In this document: in pieces, positions 15,801 through 23,024 of the stretch
Layout: each line of letters begins with the position of its first letter
Numbering within the stretch: the stretch's first letter is position 1
Assembly (NCBI GenBank): GCA_900542805.1
Contig: UQOW01000007.1
Span: 1 to 64,000, forward strand
DNA length: 64,000 nt
DNA from: an uncultured Sutterella sp.
Lineage (GTDB): Bacteria; Pseudomonadota; Gammaproteobacteria; Burkholderiales; Burkholderiaceae_F
Reading direction: 5' to 3'
Translations under genes and position numbers: made by a program
The notes under the pieces: generated by a model
Seen by the model: the letters and a program-made list of their open reading frames with translations, nothing else
Told to the model about the DNA's origin: nothing
The model's database searches: none

Positions 15801-18485
15801 ATCGAAATGCAGTCCCGTTGTTGGTTCATCGAGAACGAAAACGTGGCCGGCCACCGATCGGAGTGAATTGGCTCCGGCCAAGGTCTCGGCAAGCTTTAGA
15901 CGCTGCGACTCGCCGCCCGAAAGCGTCGGGAGCGGTTGTCCGAGTCGGATGTAATCCAGACCGACGTCTTTTAGGGCGTTGAGACGGTTACAGATGTCTC
16001 GGTGATTCTTAAAGTACTCCAAGGCCTGTGAGACGGTCATATCCAAGACATCGGCAATCGATACGTCGTGTTGACCGTCCAGGTTAATGGTTACCTCTAG
16101 AACTTCCGGACGGTAGCGTTTCCCGTTGCAGTTCGGACACTTCAGATAAAGGTCGCTTAAAAACTGCATTTCGACGTGCTCGAATCCCGTGCCCTGACAG
16201 GTCGGACATTGTCCGAGTGCGGAGTTAAAACTAAAGTAGCCGGCGCTGTAATTGTTAGCACGCGCTTTCGGGGTGGCTGCAAAAATCTTTCGAATGGTGT
16301 CGAAGGCATCGATATAAAGGACCGGAGTCGACCGCTTCGTGGCCGAAACGGCACTCTGATTGATTAAGTGAATGTCTCGGAGGTTTTCGCATCCGAAAAC
16401 TTTCGCATCGGGAACGGAGGAAACGACCTTCCCGAAATGCCGTTGCAAGAGAGGCACGAGGGTATCGATGATGAGCGAGGATTTTCCCGATCCGGAAACC
16501 CCGGTGACGGTTGTCAGGTGGCCGATAGGAAAACGAACCGTGACGTTGCGTAGGTTGTGCTCGCAGGCATCGGCCACTTCAAGCCACCGAGTTTGAGTGG
16601 TCGGAGTTTGACGCGTCAGCTCGGCATCGGGACGCCGCCGTCCGCTCAAATATGCTCCCGTGAGCGTGTCGGAATGACAGAGTCCTTCCGGTGTCCCGTC
16701 AAAGACGATTTGACCGCCTTTTTCACCGGACCCCGGTCCCATATCGATGATGCGGTCGGCAGCGAGCATCACTTGCGGATCGTGTTCGACGACAACGAGG
16801 GTGTTGCCGGCATCGCGAAGACGTCGCAAGATTCCGTTGACACGGTCCATGTCGCGCGGATGTAAGCCGACTGACGGCTCGTCGAGAACAAAGAGCGTGT
16901 CGACAAGGTTCGTTCCGAGGGCTGTGGTTAGGTTGACGCGTTGCACTTCACCGCCTGAGAGCGTGCGGCTTTGTCGATCGAGCGTGAGATATCCGACACC
17001 GACATCCGTTAGATAATTGAGGCGAGTTAATGCCTGTTCGAGCACAAGACGCCCCGGTTCATCGAGGACTTCTTCCCGAATAACTTGCAAGAAGGCAATG
17101 AGCGACGTAATCGGCAGGAGCATCAAGTCGTGTAGTGTCAGTCCGGGAATCGAATCGATGACCTTGCGGATTCCCGGAGCATCGTTCGGGATAAATCGTG
17201 AGCGACCGGCAAGAGCGACATCGGCTGCGGCTCGGCTTCCGATACGCCACAAGAGGGCATCGGGTTTTAGACGGGCACCTCCGCAGGACGGACACGTGAT
17301 ATAGGTCCGATAGTGCATCAAAAGCATGCGGGCCGTAAAGGTGTACTTAGCTTTATCCGCAATATAAGCAAAAAAACGCCGGATTCCGTACCACAGATGT
17401 CGGTTTCCCGAGCGCCAGTTTGCGTCACCGTTCCAAACCCAGTGTTTTTGCTCTTCGGTCAGATGGCAATACGGAATATCCGTCGGAATGCCGGCTCTTT
17501 GAGCGCAGTCCATCAGTTCGTCATAGCAATCTGCGTAAGCGCTGCCTTTCCCCCAAGGTTTGATGCAGCGTTCGCTTAGGGTTTTGTTCGCATCGGGAAT
17601 CACGAGAGCTTCGTCGATATCGATGGTGCGCCCGAATCCGTGGCACACGGGGCAAGCCCCGAGCGGCGAGTTAAAGCTGAAGGTCGAATTCGTTGCATCA
17701 GCATAGGCAATGTCGCAGGCAGCGCACTTAAGGCCTTCGGCATACGGCCAAAGCGCTTCTTGACCGTCGTCGCTAAGGACGTGGACGAGAAACTTTCCGG
17801 CAAACGCGCCTTTGCCGCTTTTAAGAGCTGTCTGCACGGCTTCGAGGCCGCGAGAAAGATCGGTTTTGGAGACACGGAATCGATCGGCCACGACGGAAAG
17901 AATCGTCCCGTCGGGTGTTTTGCGCTCGGCGTGGATTCGTGTAAAGCCTCGGGCAGCAAGACCGTTAACGGCAAGCTCGCAGTCAAAATCTTTCGGGATC
18001 AGAACGTCAAATGTGATGACAAGCCGAGGGTCGGAAGCCGCGGTTGCCCGGGAGCAAATGTCCGCCCACATGTCCATCGGCGTCATGCGACGCACGGGTT
18101 GTCCGCACTGTTTGCAAAATAGGTGAGCTTCCTTTTCAAACAGAAGCTTGAGGTAATCATTCAGTTCTGTCATCGTCCCGACGGTCGAGCGCGACGTACG
18201 GATACTGTTACTTTGATTGATGGCAATCGCAGGCGGAACGCCTTCAATGCTGTCGACATCGGGCTTGTCACACTTGTCGAGGAATTGACGCGCGTAGGAA
18301 CTAAACGTTTCCACATACAGGCGTTGTCCTTCGCTATAAAGCGTGTCGAAGGCAAGAGAACTCTTGCCCGATCCGGAAGGTCCGGTAATGACGGTCCACG
18401 TATTCGTCTTAATGTCCAGATTAATATTTTTTAAATTGTTTTGTCTGGCACCGCGAATGCGGATTTTTTCAGAAACTTTTGTCAT
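12894..18485 (-). CDS. uvrA: Tandem-fused UvrA (four ABC ATPase modules)
   Basis: At 1863 residues this is about twice normal UvrA (about 940). Two complete UvrA-like copies lie in one frame. Copy 1: Walker A GPSGSGKS at 35-42, zinc cysteines near 254-281 and 398-401, signature LSGGEVQR at 509-516, Walker B LDEPSVGLH near 534; second ATPase GVSGSGKS at 662-669, signature LSGGESQR near 855, LDEPTTGLH near 885. Copy 2 starts near residue 1010 with Walker A at about 1037-1044 and repeats both ATPase modules, zinc motifs (CPTC...) and signatures to the end. UvrA dimers find DNA lesions for nucleotide excision repair; the fusion looks like a covalently linked dimer. Neighbours are apaH (3-nt gap) and cca (3-nt gap). 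Confidence 0.95.
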   Translation of the reverse strand: MTKVSEKIRIRGARQNNLKNINLDIKTNTWTVITGPSGSGKSSLAFDTLYSEGQRLYVETFSSYARQFLDKCDKPDVDSIEGVPPAIAINQSNSIRTSRSTVGTMTELNDYLKLLFEKEAHLFCKQCGQPVRRMTPMDMWADICSRATAASDPRLVITFDVLIPKDFDCELAVNGLAARGFTRIHAERKTPDGTILSVVADRFRVSKTDLSRGLEAVQTALKSGKGAFAGKFLVHVLSDDGQEALWPYAEGLKCAACDIAYADATNSTFSFNSPLGACPVCHGFGRTIDIDEALVIPDANKTLSERCIKPWGKGSAYADCYDELMDCAQRAGIPTDIPYCHLTEEQKHWVWNGDANWRSGNRHLWYGIRRFFAYIADKAKYTFTARMLLMHYRTYITCPSCGGARLKPDALLWRIGSRAAADVALAGRSRFIPNDAPGIRKVIDSIPGLTLHDLMLLPITSLIAFLQVIREEVLDEPGRLVLEQALTRLNYLTDVGVGYLTLDRQSRTLSGGEVQRVNLTTALGTNLVDTLFVLDEPSVGLHPRDMDRVNGILRRLRDAGNTLVVVEHDPQVMLAADRIIDMGPGSGEKGGQIVFDGTPEGLCHSDTLTGAYLSGRRRPDAELTRQTPTTQTRWLEVADACEHNLRNVTVRFPIGHLTTVTGVSGSGKSSLIIDTLVPLLQRHFGKVVSSVPDAKVFGCENLRDIHLINQSAVSATKRSTPVLYIDAFDTIRKIFAATPKARANNYSAGYFSFNSALGQCPTCQGTGFEHVEMQFLSDLYLKCPNCNGKRYRPEVLEVTINLDGQHDVSIADVLDMTVSQALEYFKNHRDICNRLNALKDVGLDYIRLGQPLPTLSGGESQRLKLAETLAGANSLRSVAGHVFVLDEPTTGLHFDDITKLLSSLRRLVDGGATVILIEHNLDVINASDWVIDLGPDGGDKGGQLVAAGTPDGLTRKTTYTAKALAAYRKAFQDPSASMADLSVTTSRVVAPPAMGRSLQSVWRKAKSGDMGIFGAREHNLKDLNVVIPKKKLTVVTGVSGSGKSTLAFGIIFSEGQRRYLESLNAYARSLVQPPTKPDVEQIIGIAPTVAIEQRTSRGGLKSTVGTMTGIHPYLRLLFTKLGTPHCPKCGEAVIKETEEAICREILNTYKGHRVSLTISLSSPEKPAYPSTMKKLIREAGGSRFCYDGTWADIQNFDRLSFSDNASVDLAIQTLIATPENESLLRRALSRAFLYGKGLVSVRWGRYADGGIEESCAGTRHLTTKRMCPDCLIEIPEPDPRLFSYNSPIGWCPTCAGTGQFNGHEEPCPTCQGLRLNKTALSFVFRGHNIGQICSMSVDDCLTFFSRMRLAGREKAIGQGAVQEVLTRLRFLHEVGLGYLSLNRGAPTLSGGEAQRIRLASQIGNSLQGVCYVLDEPTIGLHARDNARLIDGLIALKNKGNTVIVVEHDEDMIRHAEHIVDIGPGAGSMGGALVCEGTLADITATPESITGQCLKNPMPHSGKVRHPIRKSDVFMQISGAVKHNLKNVTVNIPLGKLVALTGVSGSGKSTLARDVLLPLLKMRLSKTPREHPVSYFGCKAIACWDAVDRVLEVDQTPIGKTPSSCPATYVGFFSQIRELFAGTNTAKEHGWTLSRFSFNTEDGRCPTCSGRGEVMVEMNFLPDVTMTCPTCGGKRFDEETLTVLWHGKSIGDILQMSVDEALPLFEKNTKVAEGLRMMQSVGLGYLKLGQPSTTLSGGEAQRIKLVFELAKAKTSRRTNKRIRTLYILDEPTVGLHMADVQKLIHVLQALTDAGNTVLVIEHNLDLIAEADYVIDLGPEGGEGGGQIVAQGTPLAVSEVPSATGVALKTFFAKHPVQSLQRKEA

Positions 18486-18488
18486 GAA

Positions 18489-19307
18489 TCAGCAACCGGG
18501 TTTGGCCCAGCACGGGCAGGGTTCTTGAAATAAACGCCTGTCGCTTAGGCGCAAAGCGGAAAGAGCGCCTCCCCACAGACACCCCGTGTCAACGGCAATC
18601 GTGCGGGGACGAATCACGAGTCCGAGCATGGACCAGTGCCCGAAACAGATGGTCTTTTGAACAAGCCGAGGAAACTCGAACCAGGGACGGTATCCAGCAG
18701 GCATCTTCGCAATGCCTTCGCGAATCGAGTAGTCCGGAGTACCGTCGGACTTTAAAAATCGCATGCGCGTAAGTCCATTCAAAATACCGCGAAGACGCGC
18801 GTCTCCCGTGAGGTCGTCACGGAAAACGTCGGCGCCGTACATATTTTCCAGAGCTTGTTTCCAGGTGTCGGAGCGTAATTTTTCTTGCACTTCCGAAGAT
18901 AATGATCGTGTTTTTTCCAGTGACCATTCCGGCGGAATTCCGGCGTGTACGAAAACCGTGTTTTGTGTTTCGATAAGAAGCGGTCTTGCTCGCAACCAGT
19001 CAATGAGTTCGTCACGGTCGGGCGCGGTCAGGATGTCATTTAAGGTATCTTTTTTGGGGCAAGGCTTTCCTGTGGCAACCAAGGCCAAAAGGTGCAAATC
19101 GTGGTTTCCGAGAATCGATTGCGCACGTCCGGAATCGCACAGGCTCTTGACGCAGCGTAGCGTCAAGAGCGACTGAGGTCCTCGGTTGACCAAATCGCCG
19201 AGGAAAACTAAGGACGCGTCTTCGGGAAGTTGTTCCAGAAGACCGGTAAGACTTTCGAAGCAGCCTTGTAGGTCGCCGATAGCAATACACTGGGTTTGAG
19301 AAAGCAT
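18489..19307 (-). CDS. apaH: Symmetrical bis(5'-nucleosyl)-tetraphosphatase ApaH
   Basis: A 272-residue calcineurin-like phosphoesterase that splits Ap4A into two ADP. The metal motifs GDLQG (residues 12-16), GDLVNRGP (about 37-44) and GNHD (about 66-69) are complete, and the C-terminal cap contains WFEFPRLVQKTICFGHWS with the last histidine ligand. It heads the five-gene minus-strand string and diverges from galU; 189 nt lie between the two starts, presumably with promoters for both. Confidence 0.95.
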   Translation of the reverse strand: MLSQTQCIAIGDLQGCFESLTGLLEQLPEDASLVFLGDLVNRGPQSLLTLRCVKSLCDSGRAQSILGNHDLHLLALVATGKPCPKKDTLNDILTAPDRDELIDWLRARPLLIETQNTVFVHAGIPPEWSLEKTRSLSSEVQEKLRSDTWKQALENMYGADVFRDDLTGDARLRGILNGLTRMRFLKSDGTPDYSIREGIAKMPAGYRPWFEFPRLVQKTICFGHWSMLGLVIRPRTIAVDTGCLWGGALSALRLSDRRLFQEPCPCWAKPGC

Positions 19308-19496
19308 CGCAAAAAACCAAGGAAAGGCAGGCCATAAGCCTGCCGAGGATTAAGCGGACAATGGTAAACTCAGTCCGATAGGTTCCTGAAAAGCGGTCTC
19401 GGAAAAAAGATGTATTCGAAAAAATGCGGTGAATTTTTCCGAAAGCCAAAGAATCATTTTATCTGAGTTGCATCGATTTGACAGGGGGAAGTTCTT

Positions 19497-20336
19497 GTGA
19501 AAATAGTTCGCAAAGTTGTGTTCCCGGTCGCCGGCCTCGGCACCCGTTTTTTGCCGGCTACAAAAGCCATGCCCAAGGAAATGCTTCCTGTCGTCGACAA
19601 GCCTTTGATTCAGTACGCGGTCGAAGAAGCTGTCAGAGCCGGTGTCACGGAGATGATTTTTATCACGGGTAAAACAAAGCGGTCGATTGAAGATCACTTT
19701 GATCACAATGCGGAACTTGAGTGGGAGCTCGAGCAAAAGGGTAAGGCCGAACTTCTTGAGATTGTCCGGAGCATTGCGCCCTCGAACGTGCACTTCGTTT
19801 ATACGCGGCAACCCGACCCGTTAGGCCTCGGTCATGCGGTTTTATGTGCGGAATCTGTGGTCGGGGACGAACCCTTCGGTGTGATTCTGGCCGATGATTT
19901 AATTGATGCCGAGTCGCCGGTCATCGGCCAATTGATTGAGGCGCGTGAAAACGTCGGAGGAGGCAACATTTTGGCCGTTCGTAATGTGAAGCGTTCCGAT
20001 ACCAATAAGTACGGTATCGTCGGCGTCGATGACGAGCGGGCAACGACAAGTCGCGTGGGTGTAATGGTTGAAAAGCCGGATCCGGAAAAAACACCGTCGA
20101 CGTTAGCGGTCATCGGACGCTATGTGCTCGAGCCTGAGATTTTTAAAGTGCTTAAAAGCGTACAAAAAGGTGCGGGCGGAGAAATCCAACTGACCGATGC
20201 CATTGCCGCGATGCTAGGGGGACATAAAACGTATGCCCATCGCTTTGACGGGTTGCGTTTTGACTGCGGTGACAAGCAGGGCTTCTTAGACGCGACGGTG
20301 CACTTTGCGCGCCGCGCCGGGTATACGATTCGTTAG
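19497..20336 (+). CDS. galU: UTP-glucose-1-phosphate uridylyltransferase
   Basis: A 279-residue nucleotidyltransferase making UDP-glucose for envelope polysaccharides. The N-terminal VFPVAGLGTRFLPATKAMPKE contains the glycine-rich nucleotide-binding loop and catalytic lysine; FGVILADDLID carries the metal-binding aspartates and GGEIQLTDAI is the family signature. The GTG start at 19497 follows AGGGGGAA at a good distance. Its stop lies 4 nt from the stop of rfaE2 on the opposite strand. Confidence 0.95.
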   Translation: MKIVRKVVFPVAGLGTRFLPATKAMPKEMLPVVDKPLIQYAVEEAVRAGVTEMIFITGKTKRSIEDHFDHNAELEWELEQKGKAELLEIVRSIAPSNVHFVYTRQPDPLGLGHAVLCAESVVGDEPFGVILADDLIDAESPVIGQLIEARENVGGGNILAVRNVKRSDTNKYGIVGVDDERATTSRVGVMVEKPDPEKTPSTLAVIGRYVLEPEIFKVLKSVQKGAGGEIQLTDAIAAMLGGHKTYAHRFDGLRFDCGDKQGFLDATVHFARRAGYTIR

Positions 20337-20340
20337 ATTG

Positions 20341-20832
20341 TCAGCTGCGGATTTTTTTCAGCAAGGCTGTCGTCGAGTGATTAAATTCAAAGGCGACGGT
20401 GACGGTCTTGGCGCCCCAGGTTGCCGCAAGGCGAGCTTCGGGCAAATCTTCAATTCGATAGTCGCCGCCCTTGACGTAGATATCCGGTCGCGCACGGTCG
20501 ATGACCTTAAGCGGCACTTTCTCATCGAAAATCACCACCAAGTCCACGCTCTGTAACGCAGCTAAGACAGCAGCTCTATCCGCTTGCGTATTAATCGGCC
20601 TGTCAGGGCCTTTGCCGAGCAAGCGCACCGAAGCATCGGAATTGACGGCCACGATAAGACTCTTGCCGAGGGCGCGGGCTTGTGCCAGATATGTCACGTG
20701 TCCGCGGTGCAAAACATCGAAAACACCGTTAGTCATCACAATCGGGTGCGGCAATGCACCGGCGCGCTCTTTTAAGTCCTCGTAGGAGACGATTTTGTTT
20801 TCAAATGACGGGGCAGGGAGATGTTTTGCCAT
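20341..20832 (-). CDS. rfaE2: D-glycero-beta-D-manno-heptose 1-phosphate adenylyltransferase (RfaE2)
   Basis: A 163-residue cytidylyltransferase-fold enzyme that activates heptose-1-phosphate with ATP for LPS inner core synthesis. The nucleotidyltransferase motif FDVLHRGHVTYLAQA (HxGH) lies near residue 40, followed by VNSDASVRLLGKGPDRP and the KGGDYRIEDLPE signature. E. coli fuses this domain to the RfaE1 kinase in HldE; here it is a stand-alone gene, as in many betaproteobacteria. The kinase gene is not in the window. It is convergent with galU. Confidence 0.93.
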   Translation of the reverse strand: MAKHLPAPSFENKIVSYEDLKERAGALPHPIVMTNGVFDVLHRGHVTYLAQARALGKSLIVAVNSDASVRLLGKGPDRPINTQADRAAVLAALQSVDLVVIFDEKVPLKVIDRARPDIYVKGGDYRIEDLPEARLAATWGAKTVTVAFEFNHSTTALLKKIRS

Positions 20833-20923
20833 GGCGAATCCTTTTTTGCGCCATTGTAACGAGACAGCATCGAATCAGCTGTGTGGAATCTTAAGGGAGC
20901 AGGTCATGCTCATGGCGACCGAA

Positions 20924-21000
20924 CTCGGAAAGACAATCCAAGCACACATAGATGCAACGGGGGATGAGCGTTGCACGAGTCATTGCGCAATCTTTCCGAG
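20924..21000 (+). ncRNA. Candidate structured RNA between rfaE2 and the tRNA pair
   Basis: In the 261-nt non-coding stretch 20833-21093, a perfect 10-bp outer stem (20924-20933 with 20991-21000) encloses a perfect 7-bp inner stem (TGCAACG 20953-20959 with CGTTGCA 20969-20975). No T-run follows at once, so it does not look like a terminator. I do not recognise a known RNA family. A weak frame from ATG 20906 overlaps it but runs into the tRNA and is not supported. Confidence 0.3.
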
Positions 21001-21050
21001 ACGGGACAGGAGCCTTTGTCACAGGAAAAGTATTTTTTTAGTTGTCGGTC

Positions 21051-21079
21051 TTGATTTTTTCAAATCGACGCTTTATAGT
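21051..21079 (+). promoter_or_regulatory. Sigma-70 promoter of the tRNA-Ala/tRNA-Glu unit
   Basis: TTGATT (21051-21056) and TATAGT (21074-21079) are separated by exactly 17 nt. The -10 box ends 14 nt before the first base of tRNA-Ala, a spacing usual for stable RNA promoters. Confidence 0.72.
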
Positions 21080-21093
21080 TCCGATTCCTTTTT

Positions 21094-21169
<76 letters not shown>

Positions 21170-21177
21170 AATTTAAG

Positions 21178-21253
21178 GTCCCTATCGTCTAGAGGCCTAG
21201 GACACAACCCTTTCACGGTTGGTACAGCGGTTCGAATCCGCTTAGGGACGCCA
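21178..21253 (+). tRNA. tRNA-Glu (anticodon TTC)
   Basis: A 76-nt cloverleaf with encoded CCA. The acceptor stem GTCCCTA pairs with TAGGGAC, the anticodon stem CAACC/GGTTG holds the loop CTTTCAC (anticodon TTC), and the T-arm AGCGGTTCGAATCCGCT is intact. It reads GAA/GAG. It is followed by an intrinsic terminator. Confidence 0.97.
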
Positions 21254-21262
21254 ACGTTGAAG

Positions 21263-21296
21263 AAACCGGAGCCTGAAAAAGTCTTCGGTTTTTTTT
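21263..21296 (+). terminator. Intrinsic terminator after the tRNA pair
   Basis: AAACCGGAG (21263-21271) pairs with CTTCGGTTT (21283-21291) through one G-U pair, and the stem runs straight into a run of eight T. It ends the tRNA-Ala/tRNA-Glu transcript. Confidence 0.85.
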
Positions 21297-21452
21297 CGAC
21301 GTTGACAGGCTCGTGCAGCCGAGCCGAACCTGCTTCCTTTTTCTTGACGGCTGTTCCTTCGACGATGCCTGACGGAAAAGGCGCAGGGCTTACCTCGGAG
21401 CGTTGTGCCTTTAGAGAGAATAGTTTCTCGTTACCTATGCAAAGGAAACGTC

Positions 21453-22043
21453 ATGGACAATTCGTCTTTTGATCGATTTAATGACAAACCGCCGCGTCGA
21501 GACCGTCGTGATCGGGACTTTTCCCGCTCGGACCGTCGGGATGATCGTTTCGGCTCCAAGCCGTACCGTCCCTACGCGGAAGATCGTTTTTCCGACCGCG
21601 GTGACCGTTTCGGGGGCTCGCGCGACCGATTTGATGACCGTCGCGGCGGATACCGAGACGCCAATCAGGATGACCGCCGTCACGGGTACAGTGATTCGAA
21701 AGGACGTTTTTCCCGTTCGCCGCGTCGCGACTTTTCCGGTCAGTCCGGTCCGCGTGCGCGCGCTTTTGATCGGCGTCGCTATATTGACCACGCTGCTTTC
21801 GTGAAGACGGCGACCGTGCGGTTGGATCCCGATGTCGCAGAATTTTTCCATTCGACAAAAGCTGTGAACGAAGCACTTCGCGGCATTCTTGCTTTAACAA
21901 AACTTGTAAGTTCCGAAAAGGCACCGGGGCCGCAAGAGGACCGCTTCGAAGAAGGGGAACAAGAGGCGCCAACCGAAAGCGCGATGCCTGAGGAAAAAAG
22001 CGACGAGACGGTCACTGAGATGCAGGCTCTCGATACGCCGTAA
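21453..22043 (+). CDS. Arg/Asp-rich protein with ribbon-helix-helix-like core, unknown function
   Basis: A 196-residue protein with three parts. Residues 1-105 are a low-complexity, presumably disordered region made of repeated DRR, DRF, RGG and DRG units. Residues about 108-150 (ATVRLDPDVAEFFHSTKAVNEALRGILAL) look like a short ribbon-helix-helix DNA-binding core as in BrnA-type antitoxins. The tail from about 155 is acidic. The start at 21453 is set by AAAGGA 7 nt before the ATG. The alternating basic and acidic residues recall RNA-binding RGG proteins. I do not recognise a named family; nucleic-acid binding is inferred. It stands alone between the tRNA terminator and the rplU promoter. Confidence 0.65.
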   Translation: MDNSSFDRFNDKPPRRDRRDRDFSRSDRRDDRFGSKPYRPYAEDRFSDRGDRFGGSRDRFDDRRGGYRDANQDDRRHGYSDSKGRFSRSPRRDFSGQSGPRARAFDRRRYIDHAAFVKTATVRLDPDVAEFFHSTKAVNEALRGILALTKLVSSEKAPGPQEDRFEEGEQEAPTESAMPEEKSDETVTEMQALDTP

Positions 22044-22155
22044 CGTCGGTCACAAGCCTTGGTGGGCACGACTCAATCCCGATCAAGGCCTCGTGTCGAA
22101 GCGTTAAGTAAAGACGCAATCATTCGTTTTGTGTTGTTTTCGTTTAAGTTTTTAA

Positions 22156-22184
22156 TTGACAACACGTCGGGTGCGTGTCATAAT
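22156..22184 (+). promoter_or_regulatory. Sigma-70 promoter of rplU-rpmA
   Basis: A consensus TTGACA (22156-22161) and CATAAT (22179-22184) lie 17 nt apart. The predicted transcript has a leader of about 110 nt before rplU, long enough for autoregulatory structure, but I cannot assign a known r-protein leader. Confidence 0.82.
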
Positions 22185-22301
22185 GCGCACCTTTCCACGC
22201 AAGTGAGAAACGCGCGGGCGTTATAAAACGACTGCATTTCTTAGAACAAAAAGGCTTCGTCAACCGGTTTTTCCGGGCGCGGGGCGATGCGAGGTATATA
22301 C

Positions 22302-22616
22302 ATGTACGCAATTATCAAGTCCGGCGGAAAGCAGTATCGCGTCTCTGTCGGAGAAAATTTGAAGGTCGAGACGATTGACGCCGACGTCGGTGCGCAGGTT
22401 GTCTTGGGCGAGGTTCTCGCCGTGAGCGATGATTCCGGTCTTAAGGTCGGAACGCCGTTGGTGGCAGGGGCGCAAGTTGTCGCAACGGTCCTTTCTCACG
22501 GCCGGGCCGATAAGGTTCGGATTTTCAAGTTCCGTCGTCGTAAGCACTCGATGAAGAGCGCCGGTCATCGTCAGAACTACACCGAGTTGAAGATTGACGA
22601 GATCAAGACGGCTTAA
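22302..22616 (+). CDS. rplU: 50S ribosomal protein L21
   Basis: A 104-residue protein with the L21 signature: MYAIIKSGGKQYRV at the start and GRADKVRIFKFRRRKH, then AGHRQNYTELKI at the C-terminus, which contacts 23S rRNA. The start at 22302 is chosen over an ATG five codons upstream because it matches the family N-terminus and follows GCGAGG at a suitable distance. First gene of rplU-rpmA. Confidence 0.97.
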   Translation: MYAIIKSGGKQYRVSVGENLKVETIDADVGAQVVLGEVLAVSDDSGLKVGTPLVAGAQVVATVLSHGRADKVRIFKFRRRKHSMKSAGHRQNYTELKIDEIKTA

Positions 22617-22648
22617 TTCTTAAACGTCAGCTAAGAGGATAAGACAAA

Positions 22649-22912
22649 ATGGCACATAAGAAAGGTGGCGGTTCTACCCGCAACGGTCGCGATTCCCAGG
22701 CTCAGCGTTTGGGTGTCAAGGTTTTCGGCAACGCTATGGTGACTGCCGGTAATATTATTGTTCGTCAGCGCGGCACGCAGTTCCATGCCGGTGACAACGT
22801 CGGCATGGGCCGTGATCATACGTTGTTCGCTAAGGTTGACGGAACGGTTGCTTTTGAAGTCAAAGGCAAACGCAATCATCAGTTTGTGAAGGTCGTTCCG
22901 GTCGCGGGTTAA
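22649..22912 (+). CDS. rpmA: 50S ribosomal protein L27
   Basis: An 87-residue L27 with the family N-terminus MAHKKGGGSTRNGRDSQAQRLGVK and the RQRGTQFHAGDNVGMGRDHTLFA core. L27 reaches the peptidyl-transferase centre with its N-terminal tail. It lies 32 nt after rplU with AAGAGGATAAGACAAAATG before the start and is followed by a strong terminator. Confidence 0.97.
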   Translation: MAHKKGGGSTRNGRDSQAQRLGVKVFGNAMVTAGNIIVRQRGTQFHAGDNVGMGRDHTLFAKVDGTVAFEVKGKRNHQFVKVVPVAG

Positions 22913-22945
22913 TTTCCGCGCGACGATTTCTTCACAAATCAAAAG

Positions 22946-22999
22946 AAGCCCCGCGCGCCTGTCTTGGTATTGCAAGGCAGAGACGACACGGGGCTTTTT
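22946..22999 (+). terminator. Intrinsic terminator between rpmA and obgE
   Basis: AAGCCCCG (22946-22953) pairs with CGGGGCTT (22989-22996), which continues as a T-run. Inside the loop a second 8-bp hairpin (CTGTCTTG with CAAGGCAG) is present. It separates the ribosomal protein genes from obgE, which begins 26 nt later. Confidence 0.8.
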
Positions 23000-23024
23000 C
23001 TGTCTTTTTTAAAAAGGGACCGAC

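Noticed and set aside
12894..18485. Possibility that the long UvrA frame is two genes joined by an assembly error
   Set aside because: One uninterrupted frame with a linker near residues 970-1010, and the two copies differ too much to be a duplicated assembly segment.
21435..21972. Long antisense frames opposite the Arg/Asp-rich gene
   Set aside because: They are a by-product of the repetitive GAC/CGT codons on the plus strand; the plus-strand frame has the ribosome-binding site.
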